From Tethya wilhelma (lineage: Eukaryota > Porifera > Demospongiae > Tethyida > Tethyidae): a stretch of DNA of 64,000 bases. How positions within the stretch are numbered: the first letter of the stretch is position 1; each line of letters opens with the position of its first letter. Shown here piece after piece: positions 11,255 through 22,723 of the stretch. A program made the position numbers and the translations under genes. The DNA is taken from positions 5,925,107-5,989,106 of the forward strand of contig CAXIPT010000001.1 of assembly GCA_964030475.1 (NCBI GenBank), given 5' to 3'. The notes below the pieces were generated by a model that was given only the letters and a program-made list of their open reading frames with translations, ran no database searches and was not told the origin of the DNA.

Positions 11255-12988
11255 ATGGCCAAGACAAGAACGATCTTACTTTTCTTTATACTAGGATTTG
11301 CGTTTAGTTTTGCTGAATTACCAAAACTAGGTAAGCAGGCCTCAAAATTCCATGCAGATGCTGAGACTGAAGCCATCCGTGTATATACTGTTATTCACAT
11401 AGAGCACTATAGTATTGATAAAGATCAGATTTCAGTGTCTGGAATCTCATCTGGTGGCTATTTTGCTGTGCAATTTCATGTGGCTTTCTCAGAAACCATC
11501 ATGGGGGCTGGAATATTTGCAGCAGGTAGGCACATGTGATGAATCACATAATAAAAATAATTTTTCTATTCACTTCCAATACATATATACATGCATGCTT
11601 GCAGGTCCTTTTGGGTGTGCTAAAAACGATATTCTAGTTGCATTGAGTGCTTGCATGACAATACCTGACAATATATCTGTAAGTGAATTAGTTTCCATTA
11701 CGTACACCACTGCTCTCTCGAAAACAATTGATTCACCATCTAACCTCAAAGACGACAGGATTTATCTGTTCTCTGGAACACAAGATACAGTGGTTGATCC
11801 AGGTAGGTTAACACTGTTTCACCATTAATGAAGCCCACTTGAAACAGAATGCACATATGTACGCTATGTATCATTGATTTTGCGATTCTGTCATGTAGGT
11901 GTAGTCGTGAAATTGTCGGCATACTACCAAAGTTTTATTAATACAAGTGGAAGTATATATCTAGAATTCTCTATACCAGCTCAGCATGCAATGGCAAGTT
12001 GTTATTACAGAAATNACTGATACTGTACTATTAAATTTATGTGTACACATGTGTCTCACAGGTCACAGATAGCTACGGAAATGAGTGCATCTTTCTAGGA
12101 GCCCCTTTTATTAACAACTGCAACTATTCAGTAGCCTATCACACACTACAGCACATATATGGCAACATTCAAATGGCCAACAGCAGTCAGGCCATTCCTG
12201 AAAATGTAAGATAGACTAGTACTGTATCAGGAGAATGCAGCATTCATTTTGTGATTGCATAATAATGGTAATGGTGGTTTGATGTCATGTGTTTGTTTAT
12301 ACAGTTGCTTGAATTTGATCAGGCTGAGTTTTTCGTGGACCTGCCTTCAGCTGTTAGCATGGACTCAATTGGTTATGTGTATGTTCCCACTGCCTGTCAG
12401 AGTGGGAAGAAGACATGTAGACTTCACTTGGCATTTCATGGTTGCTTTCAAGGACGGTATACAACCATAAATAAGTTCAATGAATGATGTTATTATTTTT
12501 GTTATAATACAGGGTGTTTGTTTCCAATGAATTTGCACTTAATGCTGGTTACAATGGCCTTGCAGAAGTCAACAATATCATAATTCTGTATCCACAAGCA
12601 CGCAATTCAACTGTGCTATCCAACCCTAATGGTTGTTGGGATTGGTAAGTGTGCATATGCCAATTGCATGACAGTATACATGTCATGTGGTCATTATTTC
12701 TTTTTGTGTGTGTGTTTTTCCCTTCACCAGGTGGGGATATACAGGGAAATCTTATGGTATGTAACATACATGCGGCACCGGTCTACAGAATTTTAGATTC
12801 AGTCAATAATAATTTTGTTTTCTTCTGTATTCTGCTTAGCCTCCAAGTTGGGACGACAGATGACTGGTGTTAAACTTATGCTTGATAAAGTTGCATTGAA
12901 TGGTTTCTCTGGTGTTTCTGTGTGCAAATCACAATATCTGTTTGTCACATTATTATTTTTTATGCACCAACTGCATTTTACCATGTGA
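11255..12988 (+). CDS. Secreted poly(3-hydroxybutyrate) depolymerase-like esterase
   Basis: Eight exons: 11255-11525, 11605-11802, 11899-11993, 12062-12205, 12305-12456, 12513-12644, 12731-12756, 12840-12988; 388 residues. Residues 1-20 form a classic signal peptide (hydrophobic LLFFILGFAFSFA). The alpha/beta-hydrolase nucleophile elbow is SGISSGGYFA. The acid is probably the Asp in GTQDTVVDP and the base the His in AQHAM, in family order. Further blocks are HLAFHGCFQG, NEFALNAGYN, ILYPQA and GCWDWWGYTG, typical of bacterial extracellular PHB depolymerases. The likely substrate is a polyhydroxyalkanoate or a similar short-chain polyester from food or symbiont bacteria (inference). The third intron (11994-12061) uses a GC donor (ATG|gcaagt) and holds an N at 12015. 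Bacterial-type enzyme with metazoan introns suggests an old transfer. Confidence 0.85.
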
Positions 12989-13284
12989 TTCATTATGCAT
13001 GTAGCCAGATGTAAACAAGGATATAGCTCATGTGTGTGTACAATTTCTTTACAAGTTGCATACATACATAAACAACACTATGCACACACTAGTTCAGCAT
13101 CTTTCTGTTAATGTGAACTTATTTATCCCATATAATTATTCTTTCATCAATAAAGAAAAGAAACTACCACAGAACAAGTCAATGTGTAGTGTAAAAGATA
13201 AAACAGAGCAAGAAGAAATGATCAAGTTATAGTAAGTTTTCTGTGAGCAAAGGCAAAAAGATCCAGTAAATAGCAAAACTAACG
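12989..13284. other. Convergent intergenic spacer
   Basis: 296 bp between the depolymerase-like stop and the SNRPC stop, AT-rich, with an AATAAAG at about 13148. Probably both 3' untranslated regions; nothing else recognised. Confidence 0.45.
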
Positions 13285-14678
13285 CTATTTTGCTGGAGGT
13301 GGTTGTTGTTGCTGTTGCACAGGCATTTGCTGGGGACCACCTGGTGGTGGTTGCATCATTGGAGGGGGCATACCACCTAGAGGAGGAGGGCCAGGCCCAG
13401 GCATCCTTGGTGGGGGTGCCATCAGACCAGGTGGAGGTGGACCCATCAGACCTGAATACAGGTGCACAAAGAGTATACCAATCACAATGCAAACAATGCA
13501 ACCATGTATTCATCCAGTACGTCAGGCAAACTAGATACAATCATGTCCTTGCCTGGTGGAGGTCTTGGTGGCATGCCTATTGGTGCAGGCATCAATCCTG
13601 GAGGAGGTGGCATCATTCCAGGTATCGGCATTATACCAGGAGGCATGCCAGGTCGAGGGCCTCGGAATCCACCTGTACAATGGTTACAACAATACTTTAC
13701 TAAGTATAATATTACGTGTACACAAATAAATGTAAAATAATATTTGCACTAATATTTTACAAGTATAACGCATGCACTTGTCTACCTTCCATCATGTTCT
13801 GTGCTTCTTGTTCAAGCCAGTTCATATAGTAGAGTTTCACAGACTCCTTGTGTTTTCTACCAGAGTTGTGTGTCTTTCGTACTGAAGGCTGCATGACCAT
13901 AGTGGCACAAGACAATAATTGTTGAAATGGTCTAAGGAACACAATTGTATAGTTTGTGTACCCATAAATAATAATGCACCACAGACCTAAACACAGACAA
14001 TTGTGACTGGCCACGCAATTTAGATACTATCCACTTTTAGACTACTTTTGGAAAAAATAGCATAACAGGATTTCTGGGTGCAACTACACATAGTGCTTTT
14101 TGCAAAATTTTCAGTGATTCTTGCTAATATTTTTCCTAAAGTCAATCAGAACATTATTACTATTTTGAAAAAAGCCAAATGCAACAGGTCAAAGGTCACT
14201 CCGGAGGATAGTATCTTTTTCGCGTGACCAGTCACAATTCTCTATCCAATTCAATGAAGTTGTGTTGACTACAACAGCTACAACCATGGATACTTTAAGT
14301 AACTGTAGACAATTTATACAGCACTCTGGGAATGCTTTCACTAACAATAATCTAAGATAAACATTTTGAACGTAGGTGTTGGTCAATAAACATCTGTACA
14401 TATACACGTACGTACCAAACTAGAGCCAAGATACTGAAACAATTCTGTACAGTCCATTAGAACTACTTACCGAGTCATGTGTGAGATATGTGTCACAGTA
14501 ATCACAAAAGTACCTGGAATGGGGGGAAGAAAAAAAAAAAAAAAAAAAAAAAATTTCTAAATGAAGCACATCAACTTTCTAGAATCACATTTTGGGAAGT
14601 ACTCTTAGGACTTGGGAGTATATCCACGAGAAACACAAACACAAGCACTGAATAATTGAAAATCACTTACTTGGGCAT
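13285..14678 (-). CDS. SNRPC: U1 small nuclear ribonucleoprotein C
   Basis: Five exons (5' to 3'): 14678-14671 (8 coding bases, ATGCCCAA), 14513-14471, 13888-13786, 13672-13553, 13451-13285; 146 residues. Residues 1-30 carry the U1-C zinc finger: [17 protein letters not shown] then [14 protein letters not shown], giving the C2H2 ligands C-x2-C...H-x5-H. A helix follows ([13 protein letters not shown]), then a Pro/Met/Gly-rich tail with PPPPGLM-type repeats and a Q-run, normal for the family. The protein binds the U1 snRNP and stabilises 5' splice-site pairing. The intron between 13553 and 13451 needs a GC donor (CCACCAG|gcaagg) to keep frame, so a gene whose product recognises 5' splice sites itself has a GC-AG intron. 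The first intron contains an A-rich run at 14526-14552. Confidence 0.96.
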
Positions 14679-14830
14679 CTTGAACTCACTGCAACAGCTG
14701 TAAATGTAAAGGGCTCTAGAGCTATCACGTCCAGGACACGTTTTTAATTTAGGCTTACGTCATACTTGCAAAATCGAACTCCGTCCCCATAAACTTCCTG
14801 CCACACCAGCAAAATTAATTTGTAAGAGAT
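14679..14830. promoter_or_regulatory. Bidirectional promoter region, SNRPC / MICAL-like
   Basis: 152 bp between divergent start codons. No clear TATA element. Inferred from geometry. Confidence 0.5.
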
Positions 14831-17800
14831 ATGGCACGCAAGACTGGCTTGAAGGGGTTGCAGGAGTGGAGCAAGCATGTCACTCAAGGCTACAGGGATG
14901 TAGAAATCACCAATCTGACTACCTCATTTCGAGATGGGCTTGCTTTCTGTGCCATAATCCACAGATATCGTCCGGATTTGATGTGAGCTCAATAAATAAA
15001 TTCATGTCACTTTGATCATGTTGACAACTTGTCTGGGTTCTGCATGTCTTGCTCTATATTACCTGTTTGTTTTAGCAGCTATGGTTGTGTATGATATGTC
15101 ACAGAAACCAAACAAATTTTATATACCATCATGCTATGTTGTTTTAGATTTTCTCCAAAGCAGCAAGGCTAAAATTATGAGATTTAGTGGGTGTGCAAAA
15201 AATATGTCAATCTTTCCCATGATTCCTGCTATGTAAACACATAACACATAATATGACTTTTGGAATGACAATTAGGACACATGCATGTAAGCTTGCCAAA
15301 ATGTTGACCATCTGCACCTAGGCCAAGCTGTGTACAGTATATGCTTTCACTCCCTTGACTTCATGATCATATTCACTCCCTTTTCTGTCATCATGTGTGT
15401 ACCTTTTAAGGACTTGACTGGTGTACATATAAGTGCTGTGACATGCTTACCATAGTTGACACTATTGTGTGCACCCACTCATGTACAGAAACTATGACAG
15501 TTTAAAGAAAAACGACATCCTCAAGAACAACCAGCTTGTACGTTGTTTGTATATCCTCTCATTTAAGGTTGTTCTATTGAGTGCAAACATGTCTCTAACC
15601 ATAGGCATTCTCTGTAGCAGAGAAGGAACTCGACATCCCTGCATTGCTCGATGCTGAGGATATGGTGGCTCTCAATGTGCCTGACAAGTTGAGTGTTGCA
15701 ACGTACCTGGTGCAATACTACAACTACTTCAAGGACAAGGCTCCAGCTGGCAAACCCGTGACCACTTTAATGCCAGGAGGTGCTCAAAAGACAACTCCAG
15801 CCACACGTATACCGTCAGAGCCAGCTCCACCTTCCAAGAAGACAAAGATTGAAACTGTTGGTCCAACTAGCACACCACCCAGTGCAAGACCCAAACAAAG
15901 TCCTCCATGTAGACCTCCTCCACTGACTAGTGGCGGACAAAGAACTATCTCGAGCCCGGCACTCCAATTGAAAACACCACCAGTGAAACACGTATCTCAG
16001 TCTACGGCTGCAAGCAATGTGTCCTCATTTATTAGCGCTCTACAGAGCAAGGAGAAAACACCAACGGCTGTGGAAAAACCACCTCCTCCAATTACGCTTC
16101 CAACTAAGACTCCTGAGGAGAGGAACCCCCCACAAAGAGAGCAAACTACCAGTCCCTCAAATTCATCAGAGATGGAAGTTTCTAGTCCTACATCACCAAC
16201 AGAAACACAGGGATCCCTAAAGAGTAAAACTGGTAGTCGCAGAAGAGGACGAAAGTCCAAGTTCAAGTCCCCTCCTCCTGAAAGTGACTCCCAGACCAAA
16301 GAAAAGCCAGTTCAAAAGTCAGAACCAGAACCAATGACAGTGGATGTACCAAAGCAAGCAAAACCTACCAAATCTGAACCAAAACTTACAAAAACTGAAC
16401 CGAAAATGACCAAATCTGATGACCCAAAACCAAAGCAGACAAACACTGGTAATGTGCATACGATCACTTCCAATGCAGCCTCTAGATCGAGCACCAAACG
16501 AGGCACAATGGGCATGGAGCACTGTGAGTCTTGTGGACAGAGAGTGTACCTCATGGAGAGAATGTGCCTGGAGAATCATGTGTTTCATCGATCCTGTTTC
16601 AAATGCACCACTTGTCACTGTCTCATCAAACCAGGATCTTACGAGTACGACTCAAAATCTGACAAATTTTACTGCAAAAAACATTATCGGGAAGCCATTA
16701 GACAGTTAACGATTAAACGCACTTTGGAACAGCGGGAGTTAAATGCTGAAAGCTCAAAGAATGATGAAGAGCAGCTAGTGAAGAGAAAGAAGGATGACAA
16801 GGAAGGTGATGAGGCCAAAGCAAACAGTAAACAGACGTCAAAACCTGAGCAGCGAGAAATTACCAAGGATGAATCTCTCAAGATTAAGTCTGGCCTTCCA
16901 TCATTGTTGAAGAATCTAGCTGGCAACAAAACGCAAGCCCAAAATGGCCTTCCACCTGATCCACCTTCTGTGTCTGCTACTGGCACAGAACCTCAGCCTA
17001 TGAAACGCAGCAAGATTGAAATCAAGTCAACAAAATCTGTACAAGCACAAAATAGACAACCACCACCTGTTTCGCCTGCTTCTACTAGTGTACCACCTGT
17101 GAGTACAGGACCTCAGCCTGTGAAACACAGCAAGATTGAAAGCAAATCATCGACAACAGCTGTGGTGTTACTAGGCAAGAAAAATGATGACGACGTTAAG
17201 AAAACAACAACAGACCTGCCAAAATCAACCATTAGTTGGTTAACCAAAGGTAAGGTCATAGCAGAGAGTACAAAAACAGACGGACAAACTCCTCCTTCAC
17301 CAAAAGTTGCCGTTTCTTCGAAAATCAAAGATGATACTCCCTCGAGTAATTCACCAGTTTTACATAAGAGTACAATTATTGTACCAGCCAAACCTCCACC
17401 CCCAGTTACTGTTGAAGCAGCAAAGAAACAAAAGCCAACTGGATCATCGCCTTCTCCTGTAACCAAAGTCGAGAAACCACTTGAGCCAAAGTCAAAGGAA
17501 GCATTGCCAGTTAGTAATGGAACAGTTCCTGTCAAACCACCTCGTAGGCATAAGTCAACAGTCCAGCAAGTCCAGGACAAACCCAAAGAGTCTCCCAAGA
17601 CAGAAGACCCATCTGAGAAGGCACAGCCCCCTGCTCAGGTAGCCATTCCTCCAAAGAGACCCTCCATCAAGCCCAAAAGAGTTGCCCCACCTAAGCCTAC
17701 TCGTTCTCCAAATTTTAAAGCCAAGAGGGAACAAGGTACATAGTTATATATTCTAAGTATCCTCCAGAGAATTCTTAGAATAACAACAGTTCGTATTTTA

Positions 17801-18566
17801 TGTCATTTATAGACCATAAGGTGACTGCAGTGTCTACTCAAAGAAAAGCTAAAATCACAGCCTTGAAAAAGGACCTGACAGCACTGGAGAAGAAACAGAG
17901 TGAGCTTGAGAGGAGAGGTGTGGAGCTGGAAGAACAACTAAGGAGTAAAGATGTGAGTCAATAATATTATGAGCCTCGTAATATCATTAGCTAGACCTGT
18001 TTTAATAGCTGTATGTGTGTGTGTTTATTTGTAGGATTTAGACCTTGCCGATCATTTGGTAGAGGAATGGTTCAACTTGGTGAATGAGAAGAACTTGCTA
18101 GTACGAGAAGAGTCCGATCTGGTGTATGAGTTGAGAGACTTGGAGCTGATTGAGCAGCACGATCAGTTGGACAAGGAGATAAGAAAGAGACTGGCCAAAG
18201 ATGGTGAGTGGCAGTGTATTGTGTCTGGCAAGCATAAATCATACGTCAGAGTGTGTTTCTTCCTGTTGTAGACTCACTGAAAACCGAGTTGGAAAAGATG
18301 GAAGAAGATGCTATGATAACAGAGCTTGTTGAGCTTGTGGAGAAGAGAGACAAGCTACTTTGGACATTGCATCTTGAGAAAACACTGTGAGACATCATGC
18401 TGCTTTATGTGGACATTATCATTTTCATCGCAGATTTTATCCTAACCACCATCCATGCACCATCTTTAGAGATGAGGAAGAAGATAAACAAGTTGAGCTA
18501 ATGACAAGCATGAAAAGCTATCAGGCATCACACAAACTCCAACGAAGTCAAACCACTCATCTATAG
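14831..18566 (+). CDS. MICAL-like protein (CH, LIM, bMERB domains)
   Basis: Seven exons: 14831-14982, 15489-15537, 15605-17735, 17813-17952, 18035-18203, 18272-18386, 18470-18566; 950 residues. A calponin-homology domain fills residues 1-105 ([54 protein letters not shown]). A Pro/Ser/Lys-rich disordered region lies on either side of a single LIM zinc-binding domain at about 374-430 ([27 protein letters not shown]). A coiled bMERB domain runs from about 778 to the end ([38 protein letters not shown]). There is no N-terminal monooxygenase, so it is MICALL1/2-like rather than MICAL. Family role: Rab8/10/13-35 effector in endosomal tubules and recycling. Most of the length, residues 110-777, comes from one 2.1-kb exon. 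Confidence 0.93.
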
Positions 18567-18750
18567 AAAATATTATTGCTTAAAAGTCATCTTATTGTTG
18601 TCTTCTTTGGACATTCTAGTACAGTGGACCATGTATATACCTTTTTACTGGGCATATCTGTACAATAATAGTGTTATTGCATCAATTGTATACAAATAGT
18701 GTGATTGTTATTCTACAAAAAAACAAAACAAAAAAAAAACTAGCAGTTTA

Positions 18751-21207
18751 CTAAGAGTGTGTCTGTTCTTGGTCCATCAATGCCTTCTTTTCTAACACTT
18801 CGTGGTACCAACCACGTACATCAATCTCTTGCTTCTCGATAATCTTTATGTAAGGCTCTTCCACTAACATGTGAAACTTGGGTCTCTGAGCAACATCCTT
18901 GGTCAAACTGAAGAATGTGTAGGATCAAAATTGGGTAGTCAAGTGTGTAATTGCACAGTGTAAAAGAGTAGCAATTGCATACCACTTGTGTATAAAATCA
19001 ACAAACTCTTCTGAAAAGTCCGAGTCAGGAGGGATTCTAGGAGCGTCTCCTTCCACTACTGTCTTGAGCTGCTCAAAAACATTCTTCCATGGAGGATAAG
19101 GAAATCTTCCCAGTGCAAGTTCACTCTAAATAGAGCACATCAAATACTCGATACATGCACTACAATCATTATAATGCCCTGCAGCACATGTACATGTGCT
19201 ACAAGTTAACTTACAATAGTGATACCAAAACTCCACACATCAGATCTTTGATCATACTTGGCTCCAGACTGAACGGGGTTGATCCTCTCAGGCTACAAGA
19301 GAAAACATATACATCAATCTCGTAACATATAGAATGAAATACATGCCTGTTGTTAAAACATTCACCAACTACATGATTGTACAAACAATACTGTACATGT
19401 GTCAATAAAAAATTTAATACTATGCATACTTACTGCAAGATAAGGTTTACATCCGATATCGGTAGCCAAGAATGAATTCACCAGTTCTCCAGCTATTCCA
19501 AAATCACATAGCTTTATTTCACCACTCTTGTTTATGAGTATATTGGAGGGCTTTACATCTGAAATTGAAGATGGACAGTGCATTAATTAGAAAAGTAAGA
19601 TATACAATAGTCAGATTGCTTTACCTCTATGCAATACATTCAACTCCGTTTTAAGAAAGAAAAGTGCCTTGAGTGTCTGCAAAACAATCACACAATACAG
19701 AAATAGAGATATGACTTGTGGATGCATATAATATATATACAGCTAGACAAATGGCTGGGTAAGAAACTTACGCTTTCTGCCATTTTCCCTACAACAGCTT
19801 CTGGGATCTTAATTTTGAGCTTGTCATACACCAATTTGTAAAGATCGTGAAGAGACATGTCCATTAATTCCATACAGATCCACACATCACCCTAAAACCC
19901 CAACACACAATTGCATACATGAGTGAGTACCTTCAATGTGGATACAAGCAATAGGCAAATCCTTACCTCCCCAAAGAGAGCTCCATAAAAATGCACTGTA
20001 TAAGGACAGGCAAGTGATTTCATGCATACATTTAGATCCATTAATACTCTCTTCTGTTCATTTTGGTCTACTGTTGCTCGAATTCGCTGCAAAGGACATA
20101 AAATACAATGTCTAATTTTGATGCTGAGAAACATCGGTTCTGTCTCTTCCATATGTCAACCTTTCCAATAACAAACATCTTACTTTCACAGCCAAAATTT
20201 TGTCTGTTGGTAGGTGCTTCATTCTATATACAGCACCATATGCTCCTCTACCTAGCTCCTTTTCAGATTTCAAGTCCCGGATATTGCATTCAAAGGACTG
20301 TAGTGAAAGTAACCAAACAATACAAACACACACATTGTGATCAAGTGAGCCACCAACTGGTTCATCAAGGAGACAATAACTTACTTCTCCTTCAATGGTA
20401 ATAGTGGCTTTGTCCTCAATACCTGGAGGACTGTGTGTGGGGGGTGAAACAGTGTACATGTAAACAAACGTAAACAAGCTACCACACAAGCACACACACA
20501 CACACACACACACACACGGACGTAAATGACGACAAAAAAACATAGCAAAAAATGATTTTGTTAATACACTTTCTGTTTATAATAATAAATCTCACAGTGA
20601 TAGAGTTTGCGAGATACTCTTGGTGTATACAATTTATCATGAAGTGTCTTGAGGTGATTTTCTACTCCTTCTTCTGTGGAAACAGCAACATCTGGAGAGG
20701 GAGAGAGAGAGAGAANTGTATAAGGACAGGCAAGTGATTTCATGCATACATTTAGATCCATTAATACTCTCTTCTGTTCATTTTGGTCTACTGTTGCTCG
20801 AATTCGCTGCAAAGGACATAAAACACAATATCTAATTCTGATACTGAGAAACACGGTTCTGTCTCTTTCATACATCAACCTTTCCAATAACAAACATCTT
20901 ACTTTCACAGCCAAAATTTTGTCTGTTGGTAGGTGCTTCATTCTATATACAGCACCATATGCTCCTCTACCTAGCTCCTTTTCAGATTTCAAGTCCCGGA
21001 TATTGCATTCAAAGGACTGTAGTGAAAGTAACCAAACAATACAAACACACACATTGTGATCAAGTGAGCCACCAACTGGTTCATCAAGGAGACAATAACT
21101 TACTTCTCCTTCAATGGTAATAGTGGCTTTGTCCTCAATACCTGGAGGACTGTGTGTGGGGGGTGAAACAGTGTACATGTAAACAAACGTAAACAAGCTA
21201 CCACACA

Positions 21208-21250
<43 letters not shown>

Positions 21251-21511
21251 CAATATGGAGTCTGTAGAATAAATACATACAAGAAAAATAATTAACACAC
21301 GAAACACAGGCTAAAATACTTAGATGGTTCTGAAAATTTTGTCTGCTGAGGTTTTGAGTTTACTTCACACTTACACCATGTCCACCACATCTACGGTCTT
21401 AGGTTCATCTACCTTGACCTTGAGAGCAAGCTTTCCTGTAAGAAGAAACACATTTGGTTTGCTAAAGAGCGGGCAAACAAAAGATAAAGAGAGAAACTCA
21501 CTCGTAGGCAT
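18751..21511 (-). CDS. MAP kinase kinase of the MKK3/6/4 class; 5' half disturbed by a duplication
   Basis: Clean exons (5' to 3'): 20422-20385, 20297-20184, 20086-19967, 19891-19772, 19676-19625, 19558-19434, 19292-19215, 19125-18983, 18907-18751. Kinase signatures: Gly loop ELGRGAYGAVYRM, VAIK-type Lys in ILAVK, HRDVKPSNILIN, DFGIAGELVNSFLAT (Ser and Thr of the S-x3-T activation loop kept), APERINP and SDVWSFGITI. The WICMELMDMSL and GRFPYPPW blocks place it with the p38/JNK kinase kinases. Upstream, exon 21511-21502 plus 21435-21375 encode MPTRKLALKVKV, resembling a MAPK docking site. An exon at 20691-20596 (GVENHLKTLHDKLYT) joins in phase to 20422. Partial second copies of three exons lie at 21141-21104, 21016-20903 and 20806-20717. 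No available exon joins 21375 in phase, so the 5' order is unresolved. Confidence 0.88.
19997..20520. repeat. Duplication copy 1 in the MAP2K gene
   Basis: Matches 20717-21240 with an offset of 720 then 719 bp. Exon sequence is identical. About eight single-base differences plus one 1-bp indel cluster in the intron near 20102-20160. Ends in a CA microsatellite (about 20489-20518). Confidence 0.9.
20716..20716. other. Single N at a likely assembly join
   Basis: A lone N follows a GA-repeat at about 20698-20715 and immediately precedes the start of the second MAP2K copy, as expected at a scaffold or contig join of compressed size. Confidence 0.75.
20717..21250. repeat. Duplication copy 2 in the MAP2K gene
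   Basis: Starts directly after the N and runs through three MAP2K exons into a CA microsatellite (about 21209-21249). Beyond the microsatellite the flanks of the two copies differ. Confidence 0.9.
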
Positions 21512-21643
21512 GTCTTGTCTTGTGTTGAGATCTGTCGTTTATCTCGTGGGTGTGGCCATGACGTCATATGAGTCATGTGTTTGAGGGAATTCTGGAATTC
21601 CCCGAGTTCACTGACATCATCTACAATCGGGATTCAGCGAGCT
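21512..21643. promoter_or_regulatory. Bidirectional promoter region, MAP2K / CD225 protein
   Basis: 132 bp between divergent start codons, containing TGACGTCA at about 21570, a perfect CRE-type palindrome that could serve both genes. Confidence 0.55.
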
Positions 21644-22189
21644 ATGAGTGAAAGAGATAAGCTTCTTTCAGGTATGTTTAATGGCACTTTTTTCATCATA
21701 ATAATCGTTCTGTATATTTGCAGGAGGGGCCCCTCCACCCTACCAAGGTCCCCCGCCGCCCTATCAGCATCCTGGCCCTCAATACCCTCCACCTCACCCC
21801 CAGGTTCAATCACATTCTGCTGTCCGTCATGTTGTCATCACTGAGCACAGACCAGTGGCTGTGGTGACTCTACCTCCTCCTTCTGACCAGATGGGGTTTG
21901 CCATCCTGGCTCTGATCTGTTTCTTCCCTCTTGGGATTGCCGCTATACTCATGGCACAAAAGGTAACGGTATTTTTAATATTATTGCACAACAAAGAACC
22001 ACATTGTCATCACTGTTTACACAGGTTCGGGACAGTGTTGCTCGTGGCAATATTAGTGAAGCCTATCGTCATGCATATGCTGTTCGTGTTCTTTCGAGGC
22101 TGGCCTACTCTATTGGAGTTATTACCATCATTTCTATCATCCTTTGTGTTGTTTTGCCAATTACTCTCAGAGCAGGTGACGATTACTGA
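21644..22189 (+). CDS. CD225/dispanin family two-pass membrane protein
   Basis: Three exons: 21644-21671, 21724-21962, 22025-22189; 143 residues. The N-terminal part is Pro/Tyr-rich with PPPY motifs (APPPYQGPPPPYQ), potential NEDD4-type WW ligands. The CD225 domain follows: an intramembrane helix GFAILALICFFPLGIAAILM with the family's PLGI core, an amphipathic loop SVARGNISEAYRHAYAVRV, then a second hydrophobic helix (SIGVITIISIILCVVL). The family includes IFITM, PRRT1 and SYNDIG1 proteins that act at plasma or endosomal membranes. Which subfamily this belongs to is not clear. It is divergent from the MAP2K gene and convergent with galactokinase. Confidence 0.85.
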
Positions 22190-22723
22190 TAACAGTTACT
22201 GCTCGATCTGTGCATTTTAATACCAACCAGTTAAACATTTAGCCCTCATTTCTTATTATTTGGGTTGATAAGCCTTCCTTTTATTATAATTATTAATTTT
22301 GTTATTACCTTATATTATAATTATTAATTTTTGTGTATGCAATCATACACTGAAATTTATGCTTAGCTTAATAAACTCCAGAAGCTAATATCATAATTAT
22401 TCTCATTGTGATCTATATAATATGCTATTGTTCAATTTTCATTTTTGTTATCTGACAAACTCAGTGCATGTTATCAGCTATTCAATGAGCACACTCAGGC
22501 TGATAGTTGTGTAAACATGACCTGTGTGGTCTGTTTGGGACTAAACTTGAGGTTACAAATTATTCACAAAATTAAATTTAATCAAAAACCTGTATAAAGA
22601 AGAGAGCCTGGATAAGAGGCTACGATTATGCACACACACACAAATCTTAGGCAAACTCAAAACAAGATATACTATTATCATTCCATATTATATCAGCTTT
22701 ATTAATTTTAGGCTGAGATTGTT
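22190..22723. other. Convergent intergenic spacer with poly(A) signal
   Basis: 534 bp, AT-rich, between the dispanin and galactokinase stops. AATAAA at 22370-22375 is a plausible poly(A) signal for the dispanin gene. The TATTATAATTATTAATTTT words near 22281-22335 are repeated twice. No gene seen. Confidence 0.5.

Noticed and set aside
15997..17598. Several minus-strand open frames across the MICAL-like large exon
   Set aside because: Shadow frames of a long Pro/Ser/Lys-rich exon; no independent signals.
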